A stretch of 64,000 bases of DNA from ENR-C20 sp942493145 (GTDB taxonomy: Bacteria; Bacillota; Clostridia; Acetivibrionales; DTU013), in contig OW818679.1 in NCBI GenBank assembly GCA_942493145.1, positions 434,001-498,000 on the forward strand, given 5' to 3'. The translations under genes were made by a program, and so were the position numbers. Positions 8,676-17,855 of the stretch are shown here, piece after piece. Positions within the stretch are counted from its first letter, which is position 1; the number at the start of each line of letters is the position of its first letter. The notes under the pieces are model-generated. The model searched no databases. It was not told the DNA's origin and saw only the letters and a program-made list of their open reading frames with translations.

Positions 8676-10829
8676 ATGAGAGACATACTGCAAACACTTG
8701 CCAATGAATTGAAAATAAAACCCGTACAGGTTCAGAATACAGTCAGGCTTATAGATGAAGGCTGCACCATACCTTTCATTGCACGTTATAGAAAAGAAAT
8801 AACCGGTGAGCTGAACGATCAGGTTTTAAGGGACCTTCATGAACGCCTTATATACCTCAGGAACCTTGAGGAAAAGCTTGGAAATGTCAGAAAGTCCATA
8901 ACAGAACAGGGAAAAATGACGGAAGGTATATCAGCTGCTCTTGAAAAAGCCCTAAGCATACAGGAAATTGAGGATATATACAGACCGTTCAAGCCTAAAA
9001 GGCGAACCCGGGCGTCCATTGCAAGGGAAAAGGGTTTGGAACCGCTTGCAGCGATTTTGTTTGAACAGGATATATTAAAAGGGTCAATTGATGAAATCGC
9101 CGCTCCTTTCATCAATGGTGAAAAGGAAGTCAGGAATACAGCCGATGCAATTAACGGGGCAATGGATATAATTGCTGAAGAAATCTCAGATAATGCAGTC
9201 TACAGAAAACAAATACGTGAGCTGTTCTTCAGGCACGGGATACTGGTGTCTAAAGGAACAAAAGAGGCTGATTCGGTCTACAGGATGTACTTTGACTTCA
9301 GGGAGCCGGTATCCAGGATCGCAGGACACAGGATACTTGCAGTGAACAGGGGAGAAAAGGAAGAAGCGCTGAAGGTATCCCTTGAGACTCCGGATGAGCT
9401 GATGGTTGAATTTCTGAAATCCTGCACTTTGAAGAGGAATGGCTCCATTACAACCATGTATGTTGAAAAGGCTGCCGAGGACTCATATTCTAGACTCATC
9501 AGGCCCTCCATTGAAAACGAGGTTCGGGGCGAACTGACCGAAGTGGCAGGTGAACAGGCAATGAAGGTATTTGCAGAAAACCTGCGGAACCTTTTACTAC
9601 AGCCACCGGTAAAGGGCAGGGTGGTTCTCGGATTTGATCCTGCATACAGGACAGGCTGCAAGCTTGCTGTAGTCGATGACACGGGAATGGTTCTCACTGT
9701 GACTGTAATTTATCCAACTCCTCCCTTGAGCAAGGTGGAGGAAGCTGAAAAGACAGTGAAGCAGCTTATCGAAAAGCACAGGATAGACATTATATCCATA
9801 GGTAATGGCACCGCGTCCAGGGAATCGGAGGTATTTATAGCAAACCTGCTGAAAAAGATAGACAGAAAGGTTTATTATATGGTTGTCAGTGAAGCGGGTG
9901 CATCGGTATATTCTGCATCCAAACTGGCGTCAGAGGAATTCCCCGAATTTGATGTATCATTAAGGAGTGCTGTTTCCATTGCACGCAGACTGCAGGATCC
10001 GTTGGCCGAACTGGTCAAGATTGATCCCAAGGCAATAGGCGTAGGGCAGTATCAGCACGATATGAATCAGAAAAAATTGGATGATACCCTCGGAGGTGTC
10101 GTTGAAGATTGTGTCAACAGTGTAGGCGTGGATTTGAACACAGCATCGCCAGCACTTCTTTCACATATTTCAGGAATCAACTCCACAGTAGCCAGGAATA
10201 TCGTTGAGTACAGGGAAAAAAACGGGCGCTTCAAGAGCAGGCGGGAGCTGAAGAAGGTCAGCAAGCTCGGAGACAAGGCGTTTGAGCAGTGCGCAGGTTT
10301 CCTGAGGATACCGGACAGTGTGAACATCCTCGACAACACTTCGGTGCATCCGGAATCCTACGATGCGGCAGAGAAACTGTTGACGCTCCTGGGCTATTCA
10401 TTACAGGATGTAAGCGGCAGGAAACTGAGCAACCTGGGTCAGCAGGCAGAGCAGGCAGGTGTCAGAGAACTTGCTGAACTGGCAGGTGTTGGAGTGCCTA
10501 CCCTGAAGGATATAGTTGATGAACTCCTCAAACCGGGCAGGGACCCCAGGGATCAACTTCCACAACCGTTACTGCATACGGATGTCATGGGCATTGAGGA
10601 TCTGAAACAGGGCATGGTGCTTACAGGTACAGTCAGGAATGTTGCCGATTTCGGCGCCTTTGTGGATATAGGTGTCCATCAGGATGGACTTGTACACATC
10701 TCAGAAATGAGGGATAGATTCGTAAAAAACCCCATGGAAGTGGTCGCAGTCGGAGATATTGTCAAAGTCAGAGTGCTTGAGGTGGATGCAGTACGGAAAA
10801 GGATTAGCCTCAGCATGAAAGGCATATGA
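8676..10829 (+). CDS. tex: Tex family transcription accessory / RNA-binding protein
   Basis: Complete at 717 residues, close to the family length, starting at ATG 8676 after CAGGAGG. Domains in order: N-terminal helical Tex region with FIARYRKEITGELNDQVLRD, a YqgF/RNase H-like fold beginning near residue 313 (VVLGFDPAYRTGCKLAVVDD), a helix-hairpin-helix region (VDLNTASPALLSHISGI, then SRRELKKVSKLG), and a C-terminal S1 domain (TGTVRNVADFGAFVDIGVHQ). Tex binds nucleic acid and affects transcription in several bacteria. It is one of the few unbroken genes in the first 14 kb. It appears monocistronic. Confidence 0.95.
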   Translation: MRDILQTLANELKIKPVQVQNTVRLIDEGCTIPFIARYRKEITGELNDQVLRDLHERLIYLRNLEEKLGNVRKSITEQGKMTEGISAALEKALSIQEIEDIYRPFKPKRRTRASIAREKGLEPLAAILFEQDILKGSIDEIAAPFINGEKEVRNTADAINGAMDIIAEEISDNAVYRKQIRELFFRHGILVSKGTKEADSVYRMYFDFREPVSRIAGHRILAVNRGEKEEALKVSLETPDELMVEFLKSCTLKRNGSITTMYVEKAAEDSYSRLIRPSIENEVRGELTEVAGEQAMKVFAENLRNLLLQPPVKGRVVLGFDPAYRTGCKLAVVDDTGMVLTVTVIYPTPPLSKVEEAEKTVKQLIEKHRIDIISIGNGTASRESEVFIANLLKKIDRKVYYMVVSEAGASVYSASKLASEEFPEFDVSLRSAVSIARRLQDPLAELVKIDPKAIGVGQYQHDMNQKKLDDTLGGVVEDCVNSVGVDLNTASPALLSHISGINSTVARNIVEYREKNGRFKSRRELKKVSKLGDKAFEQCAGFLRIPDSVNILDNTSVHPESYDAAEKLLTLLGYSLQDVSGRKLSNLGQQAEQAGVRELAELAGVGVPTLKDIVDELLKPGRDPRDQLPQPLLHTDVMGIEDLKQGMVLTGTVRNVADFGAFVDIGVHQDGLVHISEMRDRFVKNPMEVVAVGDIVKVRVLEVDAVRKRISLSMKGI

Positions 10830-10838
10830 TTTATAACA

Positions 10839-10959
10839 CAACTTTTCCACAGTGTTTTTGGGCTCCTCTTGGCCATTGGCGCCGGCGGTGCTAATAGCAC
10901 CTCAGCTTGTCACAAGCGTCGCCTTAAAACACTAATAAATCAGTAGGGTGGGAAAGTTG
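10839..10959. repeat. Imperfect 120-bp intergenic palindrome
   Basis: The outer arms CAACTTTTCCAC (10839-10850) and GTGGGAAAGTTG (10948-10959) match at 11 of 12 positions. AGTGTTTT (10851-10858) and AAAACACT (10926-10933) match perfectly. Inside are GGTGCT-AAT-AGCACC and GCTTGT-C-ACAAGC hairpins. The whole block can fold into a branched structure. It could act as the tex terminator, but it lacks a simple T run and looks more like a mobile palindromic element. Confidence 0.5.
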
Positions 10960-11004
10960 AGTTTTTAAGTAATATAGTTTATTTTATACGAAAAGGGTGT
11001 CGAT

Positions 11005-11842
11005 ATGGGTATTCTGAGAGAAACAATAAAAGTCGTTTCCAGGCGGCCATCGGTGTTGATAATTCCTGGAATCATTATGTTCATAGTATCGGCCATGAAT
11101 ATATATATCCCCGTTTTGCCGCTGGTAGCAGGGCTGGGAGGCATGACCGGAGGAAGCATATCCGAGGGTGTCGTTTCGGTGCTTCAGTTGATCGCCAGTC
11201 CGGAGCTATTGCCAATAATTATATTGGTGTTCATCGGAATGTGCCTTCTGGTATCCCCTCTTTGCCGGGATAATCCTTCCGGGATACTTTTCTATTACTG
11301 ATGGAGCACTCCAGAACAGGGAAAAAGTACAGGGTGAATTCATATCAAGCTTAAAAGAGAACTTCCTGAAATTCTTCCTGATGTCAATAAGGAGTCTGGC
11401 ATTTTTGGCAGCATATTCTATATTCCTTCTGGTCGCATGTATACCGGCGATTATAGTAACGAGGGCAGCAGGTGCAGAAGGATCAGGTCTGTTGCTGCCT
11501 TCGATATTTCTGGATTTTATAACTGTCGCAGTTATGTTTTTCAGTATCATGTTTTCCAGCGCGTATATAATTTACTGGTATCCATCCACTTTGAAAAAGC
11601 TGAACCGGCCGTTCACCGCAGGTAAACACCTGGCCGATGCCCACTTCTGGAATATATCAGCAAGGCTTCTGGTATTCGGTATCATTTTCCTTGCTTATGT
11701 TTATATTACACTCAGTACTGAGATACTCCTGCTTAAATTCCTCATTGGCTGGATTCCAGGGTCATTATTCATTGCTGTCTTTGTTGTGTTCGTATTCAAG
11801 ACCTATAACGGTTACCTTGCTGAAGTCATGCAACAGGACTGA
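11005..11842 (+). pseudogene. Multi-pass membrane protein, one frameshift, function unknown
   Basis: The first part starts at ATG 11005 and has hydrophobic helices (SVLIIPGIIMFIVSAM and LPIIILVFIGMCLLV). The frame changes near 11262, where the alternative frame reads FAGIILPGYFSITDGALQNR, and continues to 11842. About 278 residues with roughly six membrane segments result, including FLAAYSIFLLVACIPAIIV and LLVFGIIFLAYVYITL. The layout resembles clostridial DUF-type integral membrane proteins of the glycerophosphodiester/YesL kind, but I cannot name it. Confidence 0.55.
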
Positions 11843-11857
11843 TAATATGGCGTTTTG

Positions 11858-12563
11858 CTATTTGGCGAAATTATGCTTTCCTATTTTGATTACTATCTGC
11901 CTTGACCAAATCCATGAGCTTGTTGCGGTTGCAGGGTTGAAATAATAAACGCAGCCATACGAGGGATCCCAGCCATTAAGTGCGTCCCGCGCCGCATTAA
12001 AGGAGCTTTGGTCGGGCGCCAGGTTTATCTGGCCGTCATCCACAGCGGTAAACGCACGGGGTTCATATATGACGCCGGCAATGGTCTTGGGGAAACGGCG
12101 AATCGGCAGTCCGGTTAAGAACTACGGCGGCCACTGCGACCTTTCCTTCATAAGGCTCACCCCGTGCTTCTCCATGAATCAATCGAGCCAGCAGGTTTAC
12201 ATCTCCTGAAGAGCTGGAGCCTCCGCTCCTGGAGGGTGTGCTGGCTTGAGCCGGTAAACCCAGGGCTGCTAGAGTCTTGGGTCCTGATACTCCATCAACT
12301 GCCAGACCGTTTTTGGATTGAAATTTTTTTACTGCGCTAAATGTCTGATATCCATAAATACCATCCACAGAGCCATTATAATAACCCCAATTGGTCAACC
12401 TTGACTGTATGTTTATTACTTCCTGACCTGTAGATCCGTAATTTGACAATACCGCCCTGCTGTAGCCCATGAAATCCTGTATCTGAGACCTGTGTTAAAA
12501 AGCAAGCATAAGAGATACCGATATTGCAGCAAGTGTTACCATTAGTATGATTTTCCTCTTCAA
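11858..12563 (-). pseudogene. sleB: Spore cortex-lytic enzyme SleB-like, frameshifted
   Basis: The minus-strand start is TTG 12563 after AGGAG. A signal peptide (RKIILMVTLAAISVSLML) is followed by a PG_binding_1 module (INIQSRLTNWGYYNGSVDGI, VDGVSGPKTLAALGLP), a Ser-rich linker, and a hydrolase-2 domain: LLARLIHGEARGEPYEGKVA, with the catalytic Glu in GEA, and DALNGWDPSYGCVYYFNPAT. SleB is a lytic transglycosylase that breaks muramic-lactam cortex during spore germination. At least two frame changes are needed, one near 12500 after the signal peptide and one near 12065-12090 in the hydrolase domain. All family motifs survive. Confidence 0.8.
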
Positions 12564-12705
12564 AGTATACTCCTTTTCTTAATGTACTTTATCTTTTTTA
12601 ATGTACTTTTCCAAAGTATTTCAAGGCGCATTTGGATTGATCCTGTCTGCACCCGGATTGATCCTGTTTGTATTTTCTGTTATTGGACAAAAAATATTCC
12701 TGCCA

Positions 12706-12936
12706 TTAGAAAAGCAGGATATATATGAGCAGTATAATAAAGATATCCTGATCTACTGGTTCATCTATCAATAGTATGATAAGCGCAACCAGGATTATTT
12801 CTTCGATTGTTATGTGTTCCTTGAGGAATTTCAGCACAGATGAAAAAATCTCCGGAATATTGATGCTCCAGGGCTGTCTTTGTGTTGATTCCATTTCATT
12901 CGGCATGGGGATATCAAGATAATTTATATGTATCAC
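12706..12936 (-). CDS. Small membrane protein, 76 aa
   Basis: The GTG start at 12936 lies 3 nt after the stop of the upstream gene, so the two are probably translationally coupled. The product has an amphipathic N-terminal half (INIPEIFSSVLKFLKEHI) and two hydrophobic stretches (IEEIILVALIILLI and DIFIILLIYILLF) separated by an acidic turn. Similar small proteins are found in clostridial genomes next to the neighbouring gene pair, but I know of no assigned function. Confidence 0.55.
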   Translation of the reverse strand: MIHINYLDIPMPNEMESTQRQPWSINIPEIFSSVLKFLKEHITIEEIILVALIILLIDEPVDQDIFIILLIYILLF

Positions 12937-12939
12937 TCC

Positions 12940-13332
12940 CTATTTTTCCTGGTTGTTCAGCATCTTTGTGATGCTCGTGAACTGAAGGAGTTGAATGCAG
13001 TTGCTTATCTTTTTCTGGCGGTTGTTGTTCATGAAAGGTTTGACTGCCAATAACAGGTTGATTCTCGGATCATTTACATTGCCGATACCGTTGAGCGCTT
13101 TTTTCAACCTGGCCGACAGATCATCACTATTGTTATTTGAAGAGGAGACGGGTATGGCTTCTCTCATTTCTTCCTGTACGGCTTCGCTGTCTTTTATCTC
13201 AGCCTGGCCGCCCTGGGCTCCTCCCATAGAGCCTGCGAGCATTGAGAGAAGGCTCTTTACGTTTTCCGGCAAATTGTCCTGACCAAGTAATTCGGCCACT
13301 TGCTGGATTTTGCTGTTGATATCCTCGCTCAT
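12940..13332 (-). CDS. Hypothetical clostridial protein, 130 aa
   Basis: ATG 13332 is chosen because GGAGGAG lies just upstream; an in-frame TTG at 13347 would overlap it. The protein starts MSEDINSKIQQVAELLGQD, has a Gly/Ala-rich patch (MLAGSMGGAQGGQAEI), a Ser/Asn linker and a helical C-terminus (INLLLAVKPFMNNNRQKKI). No membrane segment or catalytic motif is visible. It is the middle gene of a three-gene minus-strand cluster (13718 to 12706). Confidence 0.6.
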   Translation of the reverse strand: MSEDINSKIQQVAELLGQDNLPENVKSLLSMLAGSMGGAQGGQAEIKDSEAVQEEMREAIPVSSSNNNSDDLSARLKKALNGIGNVNDPRINLLLAVKPFMNNNRQKKISNCIQLLQFTSITKMLNNQEK

Positions 13333-13387
13333 GATAGACTCCTCCAAAGGGCTAACGATAATGCCCCTGTTATAATATATTCAGTAG

Positions 13388-13718
13388 CTACTTAATAATG
13401 TCTTTCAATTTTGCAATAATTTCAGGTCCATGTTCCCCCAGCATTTTTGGTGGAGGTTGTTCACGATCCACGTCATCTTAATCTTACTTTTCAGTTCGTT
13501 TTTATCGATGCTCATTTCCTTCAGCTTGCTTTCATCAAAAAAACTCATTAAGCTTATCAAGCAGTTCTTCCTTGTTTATTTCTGCCAACCTTCTTTGCGA
13601 TTTCCTCATCCTTGCCGTTCTTTAACATATCGAGGGCGCTTGTGGGGTTGGCCTCCAATACCTTTTCATCCATTTTTCCCAGGATATCTCCAAACATTTT
13701 ATTAAACCCGTTTGCCAT
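13388..13718 (-). pseudogene. Hypothetical clostridial helical protein, frameshifted
   Basis: ATG 13718 follows AGGAAGGA. The frame begins MANGFNKMFGDILGKMDEKV and, after changes near 13580 and 13530 and again near 13470, continues as INKEELLDKLNEF, SKLKEMSIDKNELKSKI and LGEHGPEIIAKLKDIIK to a stop at 13388. The product of about 108 residues is charged and helical, with no membrane segment. It leads the small cluster that ends with the 76-aa membrane protein. Confidence 0.5.
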
Positions 13719-13854
13719 ATTATCCTTCCTTTTACAGCTGAAAATTCTTTATATTATATTCCTGGAAGGTTTTAATTGTTACACGTTTTTTTTGAAGGGT
13801 ATTAATTTGATATAGTATTATTGTATGACAGTTTTTATTGAAAGGGTGAGTTCA

Positions 13855-14751
13855 ATGTATGATGTGATAATTATAGGAAGAGGGCCGGCAGGATTGTCGG
13901 CAGCATTATATACGGTAAGGTCCAACCTGAAGACACTTGTGATAGGGAAAAATGACAGCAGGTTGAGAAAAGCCGACAGGATAGACAACTACTATGCTTA
14001 TTCAGAAACAGTCAGCGGAGAGACATTGCTGCTGGAAGGCGAAAAGCAGGTAAGGAGGCTTGGTTGCGAAATCGTTGAGGATGAAGTAATCGCCCTTGAA
14101 AAAGACGAAGTAATTAAAGTTGTTGCCTCAAAGCAGCAGTATCTTACGAAAGCTTTGCTGATTGCAACGGGTCAGTCTGTTAAGAAAATCAATGTTAGGA
14201 ACATAACTGAATTTGAGGGCAGGGACATAAGCTACTGTAGTGCTTGTGACGGGTTTCTTCTATAACAATCTGAAAGTGGGGCGTACTCGGACACAAGGAC
14301 TATGCGGTGCATGAAGCTGTGGAGCTGCTGGCCAATACGAGGGATATGACCTATACGAGCGATATATACTAACGGAATGGCGCTGGATGGACCAAGGATG
14401 TATACAGCGATTTGGAGAAGAGGTTCAAAATCAATACGAAAGCTGTTGATAAGGTGGATGGCGGAGAAATTTTGCAGATGCAGAGGTTTTCAAGGATGGG
14501 ACCAGGCGAGGAGCGGTGGACGGGCTGTTTTTGCCTGTGAAAGTGCCTCTGGATTGGATTTCGCCCGTAAGCTGGGGATCATTGCAGAAGGCAGCGATAT
14601 AAAGGTGGATAAACGCCAACAGACCAACATCGAGGGGATATTTGCCGCAGGCGACTGCACAGGCGGACTCAGACAGGTATCGACCTCTGTAGGACAGGGA
14701 GCTGTGGCTGGAAAGGCGTTATCAGAATATATCAGGGAAATGGGAAACTGA
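13855..14751 (+). pseudogene. Thioredoxin reductase-like FAD/NAD(P) oxidoreductase, frameshifted
   Basis: ATG 13855 follows GGGTGAG. The N-terminal FAD-binding fold has VIIIGRGPAGLSAALYT, and the redox motif CSACDGF (about 14240) matches the CxxC of TrxB-type enzymes. The C-terminal part has GIFAAGDCTGG, the second FAD motif, and QGAVAGKALSEYI. The total of about 298 residues fits the family. Frame changes occur near 14260, 14370 and 14480, in the NAD(P)-binding middle. TrxB passes electrons from NAD(P)H to thioredoxin or a related small protein; the exact partner cannot be told from sequence. No thioredoxin gene is adjacent. Confidence 0.75.
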
Positions 14752-14906
14752 AATATCCAGTTTCTCTGGGGAACTTTGATAAATTATTGACAAGATGGTG
14801 AATATATCGTAATATTTGAATATACTGATATACAACAGTTCGTTATAACATTAACAACTTGAATGAAAAATGTGTATTAAAATGTTTATTCGAAGGGGGA
14901 AAAATT

Positions 14907-17366
14907 ATGGGTATTAAAACTGTAATTGTGGGTGGAGTTGCCGGTGGCGCAAGTGCAGCTGCCAGACTTCGCAGGCTCGATGAGAATGCGGAGATTGTCC
15001 TTTTTGAAAAGGGGGAATACATCTCCTTTGCCAATTGCGGCCTGCCCTATTATATAGGCGGGGTAATCAAAGAAAAGGAAAAACTGGTGGTTCAGACCCC
15101 TGAAGCAATGAAGGAAAGATTCAACCTGGACGTCAGGATCAACAGTGAAGTACTTAGTATAAATACAGCAGAAAAATATGTTGAGGTATATAACAGCAAG
15201 GAAAACAGGAAATACACTGAAACCTATGACAAGCTGGTCCTGTCTCCGGGAGCGGAACCGGTAATACCGGATATACCTGGAATAAGGTCAAAGAGGATAT
15301 TCACACTGAGAAACATTCCCGACACCTACAGGATAAAGGAGTTTGTAGACGATAGAAAACCGGAAAGGGCGCTTGTTGTAGGAGCAGGATTTATCGGGCT
15401 GGAGGTTGCCGAGAATTTGCACCAAATCGGCGTGAAGGTTACAGTCGTTGAACTTGCCGATCATGTAATCGGTCCTCTTGATTATGAAATGGCAGCTATC
15501 GTACATCAGCACCTGAAAACCAAAAACATGGAGTTCTATTTGAAGGATTCCGTAAAGGCATTCAATGATACCGGAGCGGGAGTCATTGTGGAATTGTCGA
15601 GCGGAAGGCTGATCAATACGGATATGGTGATCATGGGCATAGGTGTCAGGCCGGAAGCCAGAATTGCGGCCGAGGCGGGCATCAAACTAGGTACTACAGG
15701 CGGAATCCTTGTTGATGAATATATGAGGACATCGGATATAAATGTTTATGCTGTCGGCGACGCAGTGGAAATTAAGGATTTCATCAGCGGGAAGCCCGGC
15801 CTGATACCACTTGCCGGACCAGCCAACAAGCAGGGCAGGATTGCAGCCAACAACATCTGCGGACTGGAGGAGACATATCCCGGAACACAGGGAACTTCCA
15901 TAGTCAAAGTTTTTGATATAACAGTTGCAGTCACGGGCAACAACGAAAGGATACTGAACAGAAATGGTATAGAATATGAGAAATCCTTTACCCATTCGCC
16001 CTCCCATGCAGGGTATTATCCCGGGGCTATTCCCATGTCAATTAAACTGCTTTTCGGCAAAAACGACGGTAAGGTGCTAGGGGCCCAGATAATTGGTTAT
16101 GAGGGTGTTGACAAGAGGATAGATATCATATCAACCGCCATCAGAGCAGGCATGACCGTACATGACCTTGAGAAGCTGGAGCTGGCCTATGCGCCTCCAT
16201 ACTCGTCTGCCAAGGACCCGGTCAATATTGCAGGCTTTACGGCTGCAAACATACTTAAAGGGGATTGCAGGGTGTTTCAATGGCAGGATGTAGCCTCAGT
16301 GGATCCAGGTAAGTCCTTACTGCTGGATGTCCGTACCAGTATGGAATACGATCTTGGAAGCATAGAAGGCGCCTTGAATATTCCGATAGACGTACTCAGG
16401 GAGCGTATCGGTGAACTTCCCAAAGACAAGGAGATACTGGTATTCTGCCAGGTGGGCCTCCGCGGCTATGTTGCCTGTCGGTTGCTCATGCAGAAGGGCT
16501 TCGATGTCAGGAACCTGAGTGGAGGGTACAAGACCTACCAGCTGGCTGTTGAGAAGCAATCAAACGAAGATATATACCAGACTGTCAGGATTATGAAGGA
16601 TGACCTTATCAAGGCCGCCAGCGATGAGGATGAGGAGGGAAGGAAACACAGTATTTCTGTAGACGCCTGTGGACTGCAATGCCCCGGACCCATCCTTCAG
16701 ACCTACAATGCCATAAAATCCATGGGGAATGGCGATGTGCTGGAGATAAAAGCTACTGATCCCGGTTTTCAGACAGATATCAAGGTGTGGTGTGAGAAGA
16801 CCGGCAACAGGCTGTTGGATTTGAAATTCGAGAACAATACCTTTACCGCCTTGATTAAAAAGGCAGCAGCCAAAACCTCTGTGCCAGGTGAGATCAGGAA
16901 TGGGAAAACAATGATTGTGTTCAGCGGAGATCTGGATAAGGCCATTGCATCCTTTATAATAGCTAACGGCGCGGCGGCAATGGGCAGGAATATTACCATG
17001 TTCTTTACCTTCTGGGGCCTTAATATTCTTCGGAAGCCAGAAAAGGTCAAAGTGAGAAAGGATTTCCTTTCAAAGATGTTTGGGATGATGATGCCGAGAG
17101 GATCTGTAAAGCTGGGATTATCCCGGATGAATATGGGCGGTATGGGCGGCAAGCTTATAAGGTATATCATGAAGAAAAAGAACGTCTCATCATTGGAAGA
17201 GCTTATGAGTCAGGCAAAGGAAAATGGCGTCAGGCTGGTGGCATGCAATATGTCGATGGACATAATGGGCATCAGGAAGGAGGAGCTTATTGACGGCGTT
17301 GAAATTGGTGGAGTCGCTTCAATGCTTGGTAGCGCCGAGGAGTCGGATATGAGCCTCTTCATTTAG
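14907..17366 (+). CDS. CoA-disulfide reductase-like flavoprotein fused to rhodanese, TusA and DsrE-like domains
   Basis: ATG 14907 is chosen for the GGGGGA just upstream. The 819-residue protein has four modules. Residues 1-450 are an FAD/NAD disulfide reductase with SFANCGLPYYIGG, where Cys44 matches the redox cysteine of CoA-disulfide reductases and NADH oxidases. Residues about 455-550 are a rhodanese with the active cysteine in VFCQVGLRG. Residues about 580-650 are TusA/SirA-like with DACGLQCPGP. The rest is DsrE/DsrF-like, with MIVFSGDLDKAIASFIIANG. The set of thiol-carrying domains suggests handling of persulfide or polysulfide sulfur in the cytoplasm. An ArsR regulator follows 34 bp downstream and may control it. 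Confidence 0.9.
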   Translation: MGIKTVIVGGVAGGASAAARLRRLDENAEIVLFEKGEYISFANCGLPYYIGGVIKEKEKLVVQTPEAMKERFNLDVRINSEVLSINTAEKYVEVYNSKENRKYTETYDKLVLSPGAEPVIPDIPGIRSKRIFTLRNIPDTYRIKEFVDDRKPERALVVGAGFIGLEVAENLHQIGVKVTVVELADHVIGPLDYEMAAIVHQHLKTKNMEFYLKDSVKAFNDTGAGVIVELSSGRLINTDMVIMGIGVRPEARIAAEAGIKLGTTGGILVDEYMRTSDINVYAVGDAVEIKDFISGKPGLIPLAGPANKQGRIAANNICGLEETYPGTQGTSIVKVFDITVAVTGNNERILNRNGIEYEKSFTHSPSHAGYYPGAIPMSIKLLFGKNDGKVLGAQIIGYEGVDKRIDIISTAIRAGMTVHDLEKLELAYAPPYSSAKDPVNIAGFTAANILKGDCRVFQWQDVASVDPGKSLLLDVRTSMEYDLGSIEGALNIPIDVLRERIGELPKDKEILVFCQVGLRGYVACRLLMQKGFDVRNLSGGYKTYQLAVEKQSNEDIYQTVRIMKDDLIKAASDEDEEGRKHSISVDACGLQCPGPILQTYNAIKSMGNGDVLEIKATDPGFQTDIKVWCEKTGNRLLDLKFENNTFTALIKKAAAKTSVPGEIRNGKTMIVFSGDLDKAIASFIIANGAAAMGRNITMFFTFWGLNILRKPEKVKVRKDFLSKMFGMMMPRGSVKLGLSRMNMGGMGGKLIRYIMKKKNVSSLEELMSQAKENGVRLVACNMSMDIMGIRKEELIDGVEIGGVASMLGSAEESDMSLFI

Positions 17367-17400
17367 TAAAAAATCAATAAGAATATTGGGAGTGCTTGGT

Positions 17401-17688
17401 TTGAATGATATAAATATGAAGGAATATGATGCAAAGGCAGAAAAGCTCAAGGCAATTGCCCATCCTTACAGGCTTTGCATAATCAAAGGACTGATGGATA
17501 AGGCATGTAATGTGACAGGGATACAGGAATGCCTCAATATACCGCAGTCTACAGTGTCGCAGCATCTTGCAAAGCTTAAGGCTGCCGGGATAATAGAGGG
17601 AAGGCGCTGTGGTCTTGAAATATGCTACAGTGTTATAGATGAAGAAATAAAAGATATAATCAGATCATTATTCAGTGTCGTCGCCTGA
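17401..17688 (+). CDS. ArsR-family winged-helix transcriptional regulator
   Basis: TTG 17401 is favoured because GGGAG (17388-17392) lies 8 nt upstream. The 95-residue protein has the ArsR fold with AIAHPYRLCIIKGL, the recognition region IPQSTVSQHLAKLKAAGII, and a wing (GRRCGLEICYSV). Three cysteines (in KACN, RRC and EIC) could serve as thiol or metal sensors. Its place right behind the sulfur flavoprotein gene suggests a persulfide- or redox-responsive repressor of that gene, which is inference. Confidence 0.88.
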   Translation: MNDINMKEYDAKAEKLKAIAHPYRLCIIKGLMDKACNVTGIQECLNIPQSTVSQHLAKLKAAGIIEGRRCGLEICYSVIDEEIKDIIRSLFSVVA

Positions 17689-17704
17689 TGTACAGGCAAC
17701 GGTC

Positions 17705-17738
17705 AAAAGGCGTGAGGGCTAGTTACCTCACGCCTTTT
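17705..17738 (+). terminator. Strong terminator after the ArsR gene
   Basis: AAAAGGCGTGAGG (17705-17717) pairs perfectly with CCTCACGCCTTTT (17726-17738). Confidence 0.9.
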
Positions 17739-17748
17739 CTAAAATTTT

Positions 17749-17781
17749 GATAAATTGCCTTAAAAAATAAAGCAATTTATC
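17749..17781. repeat. Perfect 10-bp inverted repeat upstream of the GerMN gene
   Basis: GATAAATTGC (17749-17758) and GCAATTTATC (17772-17781) are separated by 13 bp. It is AT-rich and sits about 75 nt before the next start, so an operator is possible; a second weak terminator is the alternative. Confidence 0.5.
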
Positions 17782-17855
17782 TAGAATACTGATGGGCATG
17801 CCGGCATAAAAATAATGTAGAAGAAATACCTGAATCTGAATGAGGTGGCCGGTTC

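Noticed and set aside
10839..10959. Insertion sequence remnant with terminal inverted repeats
   Set aside because: No transposase fragment and no clear target-site duplication; kept only as an unexplained palindrome.
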